Shown: positions 1-5,831 of the stretch, in pieces
Layout of the letters: every line of letters begins with the position of its first letter
Position numbering within the stretch: the stretch's first letter is position 1
From: Bacillota bacterium
GTDB taxonomy: Bacteria; Bacillota_E; Sulfobacillia; Sulfobacillales; Sulfobacillaceae
Assembly: GCA_021802375.1 (NCBI GenBank)
Contig: JAKAAL010000209.1
Location: 1-7,008, forward strand
Direction: 5' to 3'
DNA: 7,008 nucleotides
Made by a program: the position numbers and the translations under genes
The notes under the pieces: model-generated
What the model was told of the DNA's origin: nothing
The model's database searches: none
What the model saw: the letters and a program-made list of their open reading frames with translations, nothing else

Positions 1-273
1 CTCTACCTGTTCTTCGATTCGACCCAGCTTCACACGGGGCTCGACATGAGTCAGTACTCGAGTCCTACCTTGGACAAGCTGTTGACAGAAGGGCGGCCGA
101 CTACCAACCAAGCACAGCGCAAGCAAATCTACTACCAGGTCCAGAAATACATGATCCAGCAGGTGGTCATTGCACCCATATACAACGAGGAAAACTACAC
201 GGTGTATAAGAGTAACATCCCCGGATTACAGATTGCCCCGGGATCTACGATTGAAGTACAGGATGTGCAGTAA
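1..273 (+). CDS. ABC transporter substrate-binding protein, family 5 (peptide/nickel type), C-terminal end
   Basis: The reading frame is open from base 1 to the TAA at 271-273, giving the last 90 residues of a protein that starts upstream of the window. Seen: a 'YSSPTLDKLLTEGR' segment, then 'RKQIYYQVQKYMIQQVVIAPIYNEENYTVYK' (read in two parts), then 'IPGLQIAPG'. This matches the end of SBP_bac_5 (DppA/OppA) proteins, where a 'YsNpevDkLl' stretch precedes a helix 'R..lY..iQ.ii.....ipl' and a final 'v.Gl' strand. These lipoproteins bind peptides or similar solutes outside the membrane and deliver them to the paired permeases. Two such permeases follow after a 39-nt gap on the same strand, which supports the call. 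The N-terminal lipobox and binding lobes cannot be seen, so the exact substrate (dipeptide, oligopeptide, nickel, other) is unknown. Confidence 0.85.
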   Translation, partial: LYLFFDSTQLHTGLDMSQYSSPTLDKLLTEGRPTTNQAQRKQIYYQVQKYMIQQVVIAPIYNEENYTVYKSNIPGLQIAPGSTIEVQDVQ

Positions 274-299
274 ATGACGGCCGAGTAGCAGTATTGACG

Positions 300-306
300 A
301 GGGGGG
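300..306 (+). promoter_or_regulatory. Ribosome binding site of the first permease gene
   Basis: A purine run, AGGGGGG, lies 6 nt before the ATG at 313. It fixes the start of the first permease and shows that this gene is translated independently of the binding-protein gene ending at 273. Confidence 0.6.
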
Positions 307-312
307 ATCACC

Positions 313-1233
313 ATGGTGCGATTTATTATTCAACGGTTGCTGGGCGTGATCCCCGTTCTCTTCGGGGTCACGCTGATCATCTTTTTCATGCTACGCCTGA
401 TACCCGGAAATCCCGTGATTTTGTCGCTAGGAACGAGTGCCACGCCGTCGGAAGTACATTTGTTGGAGGTGCAGTTAGGACTGAATAAGCCCTTATGGGT
501 CCAATATTTCACGTATATTGGGGGCCTCTTGCATGGCAACTTAGGTCTTAGCATGCAATCCGGACTACCGGTTACCACGGAATTATCACAACGGTTTCCG
601 GCGACTCTCCAACTGGCCTTGGCGGCCCTTGTTATCGCGGTGGTTCTGGGGTATATCTTCGGCATTCTAGCGTCTCTGAAGCCGAACGGGTTGTTGGCTC
701 GGAGCATTGTCATCGTTTCTACGATTTTCTTGGCCGTTCCTCAATTTTGGTTGGGATTAATTCTTATCATGGTCTTTTCCCTCATTTTGAGATGGTTGCC
801 GGTGTTTGGATATGGAGGCTTATCGCATTTGATTCTACCGGCCCTCTCAGTGGGGCTGGTCGCCGCTGCGGTCAATATCCGAGTCATTCGAACCGCCATG
901 GTGGAAGTGTTGGGAGCCGATTATATTCGGACAGCGAGGTCCAAGGGACTTAAACCTCGCCTGGTGATTATGAAGCATGCCCTACGGAATGCGCTCATTC
1001 CGACCATTACGATTATTGGATTACAACTAGGGTTTCTCTTAGGGGGGACCGTGATTGTGGAGCAGTTATTTGGTTGGCCGGGGGTGGGCTCTCTCCTCAT
1101 TTCTGCGATTGAGGCACGGGACTATACCTTGGTGCAGGGTGGGGTGTTGTATCTGGCGTTGATGTTTATCTTTGCCAACTTGTTGGTGGATATCCTCTAC
1201 GCCCTCATTGATCCGCAGGTGAAGTTCTCATGA
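313..1233 (+). CDS. ABC transporter permease, DppB/OppB type
   Basis: A 306-residue integral membrane protein of normal length for the DppB/OppB/NikB group. Seen: the typical N-terminus 'MVRFIIQRLLGVIPVLFGVT' leading into the first membrane helix (about residues 9-30) and 'RLIPGNPV', the hallmark 'GDP/GNP' turn after it. Several further hydrophobic segments follow. The EAA loop, at about residues 197-220, reads 'EVLGADYIRTARSKGL' followed by 'LRNALIP', and contacts the ATPase subunit. A 'EQLFGWPGVGSL' segment typical of the family follows. It forms half of the membrane channel and pairs with the DppC-type protein encoded next. Its stop codon overlaps the next start as ATGA, so the two are translationally coupled. 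The start is supported by a ribosome binding site 6 nt upstream. Substrate class is inferred from the family only. Confidence 0.93.
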   Translation: MVRFIIQRLLGVIPVLFGVTLIIFFMLRLIPGNPVILSLGTSATPSEVHLLEVQLGLNKPLWVQYFTYIGGLLHGNLGLSMQSGLPVTTELSQRFPATLQLALAALVIAVVLGYIFGILASLKPNGLLARSIVIVSTIFLAVPQFWLGLILIMVFSLILRWLPVFGYGGLSHLILPALSVGLVAAAVNIRVIRTAMVEVLGADYIRTARSKGLKPRLVIMKHALRNALIPTITIIGLQLGFLLGGTVIVEQLFGWPGVGSLLISAIEARDYTLVQGGVLYLALMFIFANLLVDILYALIDPQVKFS

Positions 1234-2105
1234 TGCCGGCAATGGAGCAACCTCGTGCGATAGACAGCGAAAAGATGCCCTCCTCCCGGGCTCGCCGTAA
1301 GTTTCTTTCACGGCTAGGTCTTTGGGTTCCTCTGGCTGTGTTGGCCCTCTGGCTTGTCATCTCGATTTATCCCAATATGGCCCCGTACCCACCGAATGCG
1401 ATAAACGCCCCGGCGGAATTGTTGGCCCCGTCGTGGCACCATTGGTTTGGCACAGATCAACTAGGTCGCGACATCTTTAGCCGAATTCTGTGGGGTGGGC
1501 GCGACGCATTCATCATTGCGCTCGGGTCGGTAGTACTTGGCGCCTTTCTTGGGACTATTCTCGGGATCATAGGGGGGATGGGATCGGAGCCGATTAAGTG
1601 GTTCATCATGCGGATGACCGACATTCTCTTATCGATCCCGGCGATAGTGGTGGCCATGGTGGTGATTACCATCTTAGGTGCTGGAGTGGTCGACCTGATT
1701 TTAGCCATCGGAATCAGCGAAGTCCCGATTTTCATTCGTGTGGCGCGCGGCGCCACCCTGACGGTACGAGAACGGCCGTACGTGGAATCCGCTACGGCTC
1801 TGGGGGCCGGATTCGGCCGAGTGCTCTTTCGCCACGTGTTGCCGAACATCTTTGGATCGGTGTTGGTGGTGGCGACGATTGACATGGGGGGCAGCATCCT
1901 AGCTGTAGCGGGTTTGACTTTTATTGGACTCGGACCGCCTCCGCCACAGGCGGAGTGGGGGTCCATGATTAGCCAAGCGCAACAATATATTCCCCAAGAC
2001 TGGTGGATGGCGGTGTTTCCCGGCGTCGTGATTATTATCGCGGTATTAGCCTTAAACCTCTTGGGCGAGGAACTACAGCGGGTCTTTGACCCGCGACGGC
2101 AGTAA
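1230..2105 (+). CDS. ABC transporter permease, DppC/OppC type
   Basis: A 291-residue membrane protein, the partner of the preceding permease. Seen: a basic cytoplasmic N-terminus, a first membrane helix at about residues 31-47, then 'HHWFGTDQLGRDIFSRILWG', the diagnostic DppC/OppC motif (G-T-D-x-x-G-R-D). More hydrophobic segments follow. The EAA loop begins at about residue 184 ('YVESATALGAGFGRVLFRH'), followed by 'LPN'. 'GLTFIGLGPPPPQAEWGSM' near the C-terminus is also a family signature. The first ATG (1230) overlaps the upstream stop by 4 nt; a second ATG directly follows at 1233, so either could be used. The stop lies 13 nt before the TTG start of the S9 peptidase, placing both in one operon. 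No DppD/DppF-type ATPase gene lies downstream, which is unusual for the standard dpp order. Confidence 0.93.
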   Translation: MMPAMEQPRAIDSEKMPSSRARRKFLSRLGLWVPLAVLALWLVISIYPNMAPYPPNAINAPAELLAPSWHHWFGTDQLGRDIFSRILWGGRDAFIIALGSVVLGAFLGTILGIIGGMGSEPIKWFIMRMTDILLSIPAIVVAMVVITILGAGVVDLILAIGISEVPIFIRVARGATLTVRERPYVESATALGAGFGRVLFRHVLPNIFGSVLVVATIDMGGSILAVAGLTFIGLGPPPPQAEWGSMISQAQQYIPQDWWMAVFPGVVIIIAVLALNLLGEELQRVFDPRRQ

Positions 2106-2117
2106 GGAGAGGGAGGG
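2104..2117 (+). promoter_or_regulatory. Ribosome binding site that decides the S9 peptidase start
   Basis: AAGGAG at 2104-2109, overlapping the end of the permease stop codon, begins a purine-only run that ends just before an in-frame TTG at 2119. The spacing of 9 nt from AAGGAG is close to ideal. The longer frame, from another TTG at 2086, would overlap the permease and has no such site. Confidence 0.65.
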
Positions 2118-2118
2118 A

Positions 2119-3996
2119 TTGTCCCTGAAGCCGACGATATTAGGCACCCATACCATTCGCGATCTCACCGTGTCGGAATCCGGAAGACTCGCGTTTTGGT
2201 CGATTAGCCCCAGGGTAGAGTCCGATCAGTATGTATCCGAATTAATGATAATGGAGACCGCAGAATCTCCTCCCGAGATATGGACGACGGTAACTGGGAT
2301 TCCGGCTGGCTTGGTGTGGACGGCGCAGGATGGCATATTTTATGCACTCGGCACGACGGTGTGGATGATTCACGAAAAGGGCCAGCCAAAAATATTGTGT
2401 AGCCTCGATCAGCCCATTGTGGAATTATGCGGCGTGCCGAACACCGAGGACATCGTCTGTAGTATCCGACCCATGCGCTCGTATACGGAGCCCCAAGTGA
2501 TTACATCCCTACCGATTAAGCAAGATGGGCGGGGACGACTTCTCACCTGCACCGAATTGGTCTATATCCAGCAGGGGATACCGACGCAGCGCATGAAACG
2601 GGCGCATGATGTGTGGCATCCGCGAATCTCTCCCGATGGCACCCGACTCGCGTATCTGGCACGAGAAACCGCAGTAGGAAGCCTTCTCGACGCTGCTCTT
2701 TACATGGTTCCTCTTCATGATTGGGACCAGGAACCTTCGCGAATCGAGGTGCCGCGACTTGTCGCGGACATGGCGTGGGCTCCCGATTCCAAAAGTCTCG
2801 CGATTTTAGCGTTAGAGGGAACCATTGGGGAAGCGGATCCGCTTCAATTATGGCGATGGGATGAAAAATCAGGGGCGGTAGAGGTTCCCCTAAATGATGC
2901 GCTCTGGATTGGGACCACGGGTGGTGGGGACTGGACTTATCCGACTCGATCCGTGGCACCCGTGTGGTTAAACGCCGATGAAGTAATTCTCACCGAAACC
3001 CAAGCCGGGCACGTGCAACTGATATCCGTGGAGATGCATTCGGGATCGACGCGACGGGTATCAATGGGGGAGGGTAATTATGCATCGGTCGCAATCTCCC
3101 GCCACACCGGAGAAATTTTTGCGGTCTATGAGGATGCATCCACCCTGCATGAGCTTGTACGCGTGAGTGGGAACGTTGAAGAGAGGATGACCCAATTAAA
3201 CCGCGGGACGTATCGGGTGCCGAATGAATATCAGATCCCGGGATGGCAAGGGGACCTGGTGCAGACGTTTGTGTTGCCTGCCGAAGGCAGGCAACGGGGA
3301 ACCGTTCTCTCGATCCACGGAGGACCACACGGCGCGTTTTCGCGTAGTGTACATGTCCTTCACCAGGTTTTGGCATCCGCTGGATTCACAGTAATCTATG
3401 CCAATCCCCATGGCTCGATCGGCTATAGTCATGCCTATGCGCGAGATCTGGTAGGGCACTGGGGAGAACGGGATGGCGAGGACTGGGCGGCTATCGTGAG
3501 CTATGGGGAACAGGCGGGCTGGTTGGACCGCTCTCGATTAGGCGTGTTAGGATCGAGCTATGGTGGATTTATGGCGACCTGGTTGGCCGGATCCTGGCCC
3601 TTTCTCCGGACCGCGGTAATTCAGGCGCCGGTGGCGGATCAGGTGGGAATGTTTTGGACCTCGGATATTGGATACACCTTTACGGCGTACGGATGTGCCA
3701 TAGACGTGAAGGATTCGGATGCGGCTATCGCCGCATTATGGAACAATTCACCGCTCAGAAAGGCGCCTCATATCAATGCATCCGTACTTTTGCTTCATGG
3801 GGAGAATGACGACCGATGCCCGGTCGGTCAATCTGAGGCACTCTTTACGGCTTTGAAGTTAGCGGGCAAAGATGTCGAGTGGGTGTTATATCCCGCAGAA
3901 AGCCATCTAATGTCTACCATGGGTCGACCACGAACCCGAGTGGACCGGATTAGTAGGATTACAGAATGGCTGATCCAGAGATATCCATTGGTTTAG
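2119..3996 (+). CDS. S9 family serine peptidase (prolyl oligopeptidase / acylaminoacyl peptidase type)
   Basis: A 625-residue cytoplasmic peptidase; no signal peptide is visible. From the TTG at 2119, about residues 1-370 form the beta-propeller, with blade motifs such as 'SPDGTRLAYLA' and 'WAPDSKSLAILALEG'. The alpha/beta-hydrolase domain follows to the C-terminus. Landmarks: 'HGGPHG' at residues 400-405 (oxyanion-hole region); the nucleophile elbow 'GSSYGGF' with catalytic Ser480; Asp564 in 'LLHGENDDRCPV'; His596 in 'YPAESHLM'. The complete triad and normal length indicate an active enzyme. Family members cleave short peptides or release N-acylated or proline-adjacent residues; the specificity cannot be read from sequence. 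It lies 13 nt after the permease gene, so it probably digests the imported peptides. TTG is chosen as start because of the strong site at 2104-2117. A 10-bp hairpin sequence lies inside the gene at 3273-3295, and a decayed relative lies at about 4592-4795. Confidence 0.93.
   Translation: MSLKPTILGTHTIRDLTVSESGRLAFWSISPRVESDQYVSELMIMETAESPPEIWTTVTGIPAGLVWTAQDGIFYALGTTVWMIHEKGQPKILCSLDQPIVELCGVPNTEDIVCSIRPMRSYTEPQVITSLPIKQDGRGRLLTCTELVYIQQGIPTQRMKRAHDVWHPRISPDGTRLAYLARETAVGSLLDAALYMVPLHDWDQEPSRIEVPRLVADMAWAPDSKSLAILALEGTIGEADPLQLWRWDEKSGAVEVPLNDALWIGTTGGGDWTYPTRSVAPVWLNADEVILTETQAGHVQLISVEMHSGSTRRVSMGEGNYASVAISRHTGEIFAVYEDASTLHELVRVSGNVEERMTQLNRGTYRVPNEYQIPGWQGDLVQTFVLPAEGRQRGTVLSIHGGPHGAFSRSVHVLHQVLASAGFTVIYANPHGSIGYSHAYARDLVGHWGERDGEDWAAIVSYGEQAGWLDRSRLGVLGSSYGGFMATWLAGSWPFLRTAVIQAPVADQVGMFWTSDIGYTFTAYGCAIDVKDSDAAIAALWNNSPLRKAPHINASVLLLHGENDDRCPVGQSEALFTALKLAGKDVEWVLYPAESHLMSTMGRPRTRVDRISRITEWLIQRYPLV
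3273..3295 (+). repeat. Perfect 10-bp inverted repeat inside the peptidase gene
   Basis: GTTGCCTGCC (3273-3282) and GGCAGGCAAC (3286-3295) are exact reverse complements around a 3-nt GAA loop. The sequence encodes 'LPAEGRQ' at the linker between the propeller and hydrolase domains. A stem this strong in mRNA could slow translation between domains, or it may be chance or a trace of past insertion. No T-run follows, so it is not an obvious terminator. Confidence 0.5.
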
Positions 3997-4309
3997 GAAT
4001 GCTGAAGACAGCAGTAGATTCCGTGCCCGACTGCGTCTCAATATCAGTGTGGAGGCATCTATGACCCTGGTGTAGGGAGTCCCTTAAGTCATGGCATTAA
4101 TCGTTGGTGGATCATGTCCCTTTGTCTTGGCGCGGCCAATTTTTTTGGAGGACGATGGGGAATATCTGGTGGATTACGAAGTAGCTTTGGGAGTGCGTCG
4201 GGCTGTTGCCACCGCACTCCCAAAGCGTAGTTCTTCTCTACACATCATGTCCGCGGCCGCTTACAACTTGACCTATAAGATATATTTTACCTAGCTCTGG
4301 CTACGATCA
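3997..4309. other. Intergenic stretch, no convincing gene; possible decayed coding remnant
   Basis: About 313 bases between the peptidase stop and the stop of the minus-strand small gene. Two overlapping plus-strand frames are open. One starts at the ATG at 4091 (67 codons, ending near 4294), with a possible AGGGAG 11 nt upstream. The other runs from about 4018 to the TAG at 4228-4230 and includes 'INRWWIMSLCLGAANFFGG' at about 4096-4152, which faintly resembles the N-terminus of a major facilitator transporter. Neither has a family match that I can support, and both run through the perfect inverted repeat at 4184-4226. GGAGG followed by ATG at 4061 opens a frame of only four codons. I treat the region as non-coding or as a gene remnant. 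Confidence 0.4.
4184..4226. repeat. Perfect 14-bp inverted repeat (possible terminator-like hairpin)
   Basis: GCTTTGGGAGTGCG (4184-4197) and CGCACTCCCAAAGC (4213-4226) are exact reverse complements with a 15-nt loop. It lies 187 nt after the peptidase stop on the plus strand and 83 nt beyond the stop of the small minus-strand gene, between converging genes. A structured RNA end for one or both transcripts is therefore plausible. There is no clean T-run on either side (plus-strand flank GTAGTTCTTCTC), so a standard Rho-independent terminator is not proven. A protein-binding palindrome or an end of a lost element are alternatives. Confidence 0.5.
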
Positions 4310-4507
4310 TCACGATTGGATATTGGCATCCACGAACGCTTCGAACGCCGCAAATAGTTCGATATCTTTCTCACGCCCATCATAAACGCGGGCAAGTCGC
4401 CGGGCCATTCTTTGCAATTGCGGCCCGGTACCGCCCTGTTGCCGTAGCACCGTGAGCCAGCGGTCTACCCATACGCCCATCTCGGGACTGTCAGGATCCA
4501 GTGTCAT
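4310..4507 (-). CDS. Small hypothetical protein, 65 residues
   Basis: I do not recognise this protein. The start chosen is the ATG at 4507-4505, because GAAAGGAGGG (4525-4516) lies 8 nt upstream of it. An upstream in-frame ATG at 4531 would add eight residues but would place this strong site inside the gene. The product has no membrane segment or signal peptide and looks wholly helical. A short acidic N-terminus is followed by a tryptophan-containing helix ('GVWVDRWLTVLRQ'), a basic helix ('PQLQRMARRLARVY') and an acidic/aromatic helix ('DIELFAAFEAFVDAN'). No cysteine or histidine is present, so metal binding is unlikely. It is convergent with the peptidase operon and is surrounded by decayed genes. 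The strong ribosome binding site and protein-like composition argue that it is real; a partner or function cannot be inferred. Confidence 0.65.
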   Translation of the reverse strand: MTLDPDSPEMGVWVDRWLTVLRQQGGTGPQLQRMARRLARVYDGREKDIELFAAFEAFVDANIQS

Positions 4508-4515
4508 TACAGCGG

Positions 4516-4525
4516 CCCTCCTTTC
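4516..4525 (-). promoter_or_regulatory. Strong ribosome binding site of the 65-residue gene
   Basis: GAAAGGAGGG on the minus strand matches the anti-Shine-Dalgarno sequence very well and ends 8 nt before the ATG at 4507. It decides the start between two in-frame ATG codons. Confidence 0.65.
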
Positions 4526-4591
4526 AACCATGACGGTTCGACATTTACCTTAGCAAGAAATCTATACAGGAAGACTGTAAGGTTTCGGGAT

Positions 4592-4795
4592 CTGTGCTGT
4601 TAAACGTGTGACCCTCACTGAAACCCAAGCCGGTCATTTTGCAAGTCGTATCGGTTCCTGGACGTGAAATTACGCAGCATTCGCTATCGCTCGCCACGCC
4701 GGAGAATTTTTCCGGTCTATGAGGGCACATCCACGCAACATGATCTCGCACTGTTGGCACGGCCAACGCGAGAATTAAACAATACATCCGCGGAT
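4592..4795 (+). pseudogene. Decayed fragment of a second S9 peptidase gene
   Basis: Direct comparison with the intact S9 gene in this window shows clear nucleotide similarity. Bases 4614-4637 match 2989-3012 at 21 of 24 positions, encoding L-T-E-T-Q-A-G-H. Bases 4692-4747 match 3100-3156 at about 46 of 56 positions with a one-base deletion ('RHxGEIFxVYExxST'). GTTAAAC near 4600 and AATTAAAC near 4773-4780 also match corresponding places in the intact gene. The order and strand are the same, but the frame is broken by small deletions (one of about 7 nt before 4614) and by stops. Only the part corresponding to about residues 280-360, the end of the propeller, is recognisable. The catalytic domain is gone. 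It is a remnant of a duplicated or related gene, not an expressed enzyme. Its exact ends are uncertain. Confidence 0.75.
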
Positions 4796-4840
4796 AACAC
4801 ATGGCGTAGGTTCACATACCGCTTATGGCCCCGCTCACTA

Positions 4841-5190
4841 TCCCACGGGGTGGGCCATGGCAGGGTAATACGAATTTTCGGCGCTTAATTAGTTCGTGAA
4901 CCTAGTCGACGCGCGCTGTCGGGTGATCGAAGGATGCGAATCCCCTAAAATCAGATGTCGGGCTTTAGACAGTATAGCCGCCTCGGTGGACCACGTACTT
5001 AAAACGCAAGGGGCTGTTGATGTGTTTTGTAATACTGCCGGTGTATCGAGCCTGTGATTCTTGACGGGTTGCCCGTCCGATATGGACCAATCCATAGGTT
5101 ATCGTCCGCGGATTGGATTCGGGAAGAAAAATAGACCGCAATTCCCCATAATCGTGGCGAAAGCAGGAATTATGGACCAAATTGTCGAAG
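4841..5190 (+). pseudogene. Decayed short-chain dehydrogenase/reductase (SDR) gene
   Basis: The pieces appear in the normal SDR order. 'SHGVGHGRVI' at 4841-4870 resembles the TGxxxGxG cofactor motif. 'LVRE', then 'RALSGDRR', at 4889-4939 is like 'LVREG.RVALSGRR' of SDR beta-2; a TAA stop precedes it in the same frame. After a frameshift, 'ALDSIAASVDHVLKTQGAVD' begins at 4962 and leads to 'VFCNTAGVSS' (the NNAG motif, here N-T-A-G at 5031-5042). A TGA follows at 5055-5057. The same frame then continues with 'SDMDQSI' and 'PRIGFGKK', like 'eDWDrvi.vN.rGvflG', and 'VAKAGIMDQ' (5154-5180), like 'IVntAS.AGlmG'. The catalytic Ser-Tyr-Lys region is absent. SDRs are NAD(P)-dependent oxidoreductases; the substrate is unknown. 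Two stops and a frameshift make this a pseudogene. Confidence 0.65.
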
Positions 5191-5198
5191 ACACGGCT

Positions 5199-5207
5199 AA
5201 GGGGGAG
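5199..5207 (+). promoter_or_regulatory. Ribosome binding site of the nuclease gene
   Basis: AAGGGGGAG lies 10 nt before the GTG at 5218. It favours GTG over an in-frame TTG at 5182, which lies within the preceding SDR remnant and has no comparable site. Confidence 0.55.
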
Positions 5208-5217
5208 AACAACTGCC

Positions 5218-5718
5218 GTGAAACATCTCATCGAGTTTTTAACGGACTGGACTGCCCGCAGTAATCGGGAAACCCTTGATGAAGCTAGCACTAAGCAAGG
5301 CCTGATTTTACCTATCTTGCAATGTGTGGGATGGAACCCATTCAATATTGACGAAGTTACTCCCGAGTTGGCCATCGGCGGCAAGCGCGTGGACTATGCA
5401 CTACGAGTCAAGGGGATCTTGAAGGTGTTCTTGGAAATCAAACGGCCCTCAGAGAACCTTAATATACACCAAGAGCAACTTCTGAGTTACGCCTTTCAAC
5501 AAGGTGTGAAGATGGCCGTCCTCACGAACGGTCAAGTGTGGTGGTTATACCTACCCCTCCATGAAGGCAGTTGGGAACAACGGAAGTTTTTCACTATCGA
5601 TGTTTTGCAGCAAACCCCTGAGGAAGTTGCCCGTCATTTTGACGCCTTTCTGTCTCGACCCAGAATTGAAACTGGCGAAGCCTATGTCAATGCCGATACT
5701 GTCTATACTGCGCGCTGA
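5218..5718 (+). CDS. HsdR-N-type PD-(D/E)xK nuclease, N-terminal half of a split gene
   Basis: 166 residues from GTG 5218 to a TGA at 5716-5718 that lies inside an inserted element. The fold matches the type I restriction enzyme R-subunit N-terminal family (HSDR_N). Seen: 'KQGLILPILQCVGWN', then 'RVDYAL' with Asp59, then 'VFLEIKRPSE' with Glu73 and Lys75 (D-x13-E-x-K), followed by 'QEQLLSYAFQQGV' and 'AVLTNGQVWWLYLP'. The order and spacing are those of a PD-(D/E)xK DNA-cleaving core, so the catalytic domain is complete. There is no helicase domain and there are no hsdM/hsdS genes nearby, so it was a stand-alone nuclease, not a type I complex. The native protein continued into the segment now read at 5834-6416; this product ends with about five native codons replaced by element sequence. 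A truncated but folded nuclease domain may still be made. Biological role (defence, repair or other) is not shown. Confidence 0.8.
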   Translation: MKHLIEFLTDWTARSNRETLDEASTKQGLILPILQCVGWNPFNIDEVTPELAIGGKRVDYALRVKGILKVFLEIKRPSENLNIHQEQLLSYAFQQGVKMAVLTNGQVWWLYLPLHEGSWEQRKFFTIDVLQQTPEEVARHFDAFLSRPRIETGEAYVNADTVYTAR

Positions 5719-5721
5719 CCA
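5704..5721 (+). repeat. Left terminal inverted repeat of the MITE-like element
   Basis: An 18-base end including the flanking TA. It pairs with 5816-5833 in inverted orientation at 14 of 18 positions, with the first six bases (TATACT) identical. Confidence 0.6.
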
Positions 5722-5831
5722 TAGCCTGCGTTTCAGAAGAACACCATTGTGTTGGGACATCATTATGCAGCAAAATGTTAATCCGCCGACAGGCCTGGCA
5801 TCAAACCATCAATTGTGATCCGCGAGGAGTA
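5706..5831. mobile_element. MITE-like insertion (126 bp) flanked by TA, inside the nuclease gene
   Basis: TA at 5704-5705 and TA at 5832-5833 bracket the segment. Including those TA bases, the left end TATACTGCGCGCTGACCA (5704-5721) and the reverse complement of the right end TATACTCCTCGCGGATCA (5816-5833) agree at 14 of 18 positions. Deleting the segment plus one TA joins GTC-TA to T-CAA, restoring an uninterrupted reading frame of 356 residues through a junction reading 'ADTVYQGNQKSS'. TA duplication and short terminal inverted repeats are known for Tc1/mariner/IS630-type elements. The segment is too short to code for a transposase, so it would be non-autonomous. It supplies the stop codon (5716-5718) that ends the N-terminal half. 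No second copy is visible in the window. Confidence 0.65.

Noticed and set aside
1457..1966. Long minus-strand frame of 169 codons opposite the second permease
   Set aside because: It is rich in Met, Thr, Pro and Arg as expected for an antisense shadow of a membrane protein gene, and the plus-strand gene is unambiguous.
2086..2118. Upstream TTG start for the S9 peptidase, overlapping the permease gene
   Set aside because: The TTG at 2119 has a strong ribosome binding site with 9-nt spacing, while the one at 2086 lies inside the permease coding end without one.
2543..2959. Minus-strand frame of 138 codons opposite the peptidase
   Set aside because: It is a shadow of the peptidase propeller coding sequence, with no recognisable domain.
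4268..4290. TTGACC followed by an AT-rich stretch as a sigma-70 promoter
   Set aside because: No -10 hexamer lies at a 16-18 bp spacing, and downstream on the plus strand there is only the antisense of the small gene.
4091..4294. 67-codon plus-strand frame with a weak AGGGAG upstream
   Set aside because: The spacing is long, there is no recognised family, and the frame runs through a perfect inverted repeat; kept only as part of the intergenic note.
4834..4866. Match of CTCACTATCCCACGGGG to the HGGPHG-coding part of the peptidase
   Set aside because: The alignment needs several gaps; reading it as the SDR glycine-rich motif 'SHGVGHG', in the same frame as the following 'LVRE', fits better.
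5063..5077. Small palindrome GACGGG-TTG-CCCGTC as a terminator or operator
   Set aside because: Only 6 bp, no T-run, and it lies inside the SDR-derived frame; probably incidental.
5182..5217. Upstream TTG start for the nuclease
   Set aside because: The extra residues come from the SDR remnant region and are not part of the family; GTG at 5218 has a site 10 nt upstream.
4965..5384. Minus-strand frame of 139 codons
   Set aside because: It runs across the SDR remnant and into the nuclease start on the opposite strand, with no family likeness.
5722..5815. Translated segment 'NTIVLGHHYA' in the element, faintly like a quinolinate synthase start
   Set aside because: It is too short, with stops on both sides, and lies inside the inserted element; no support for a gene.
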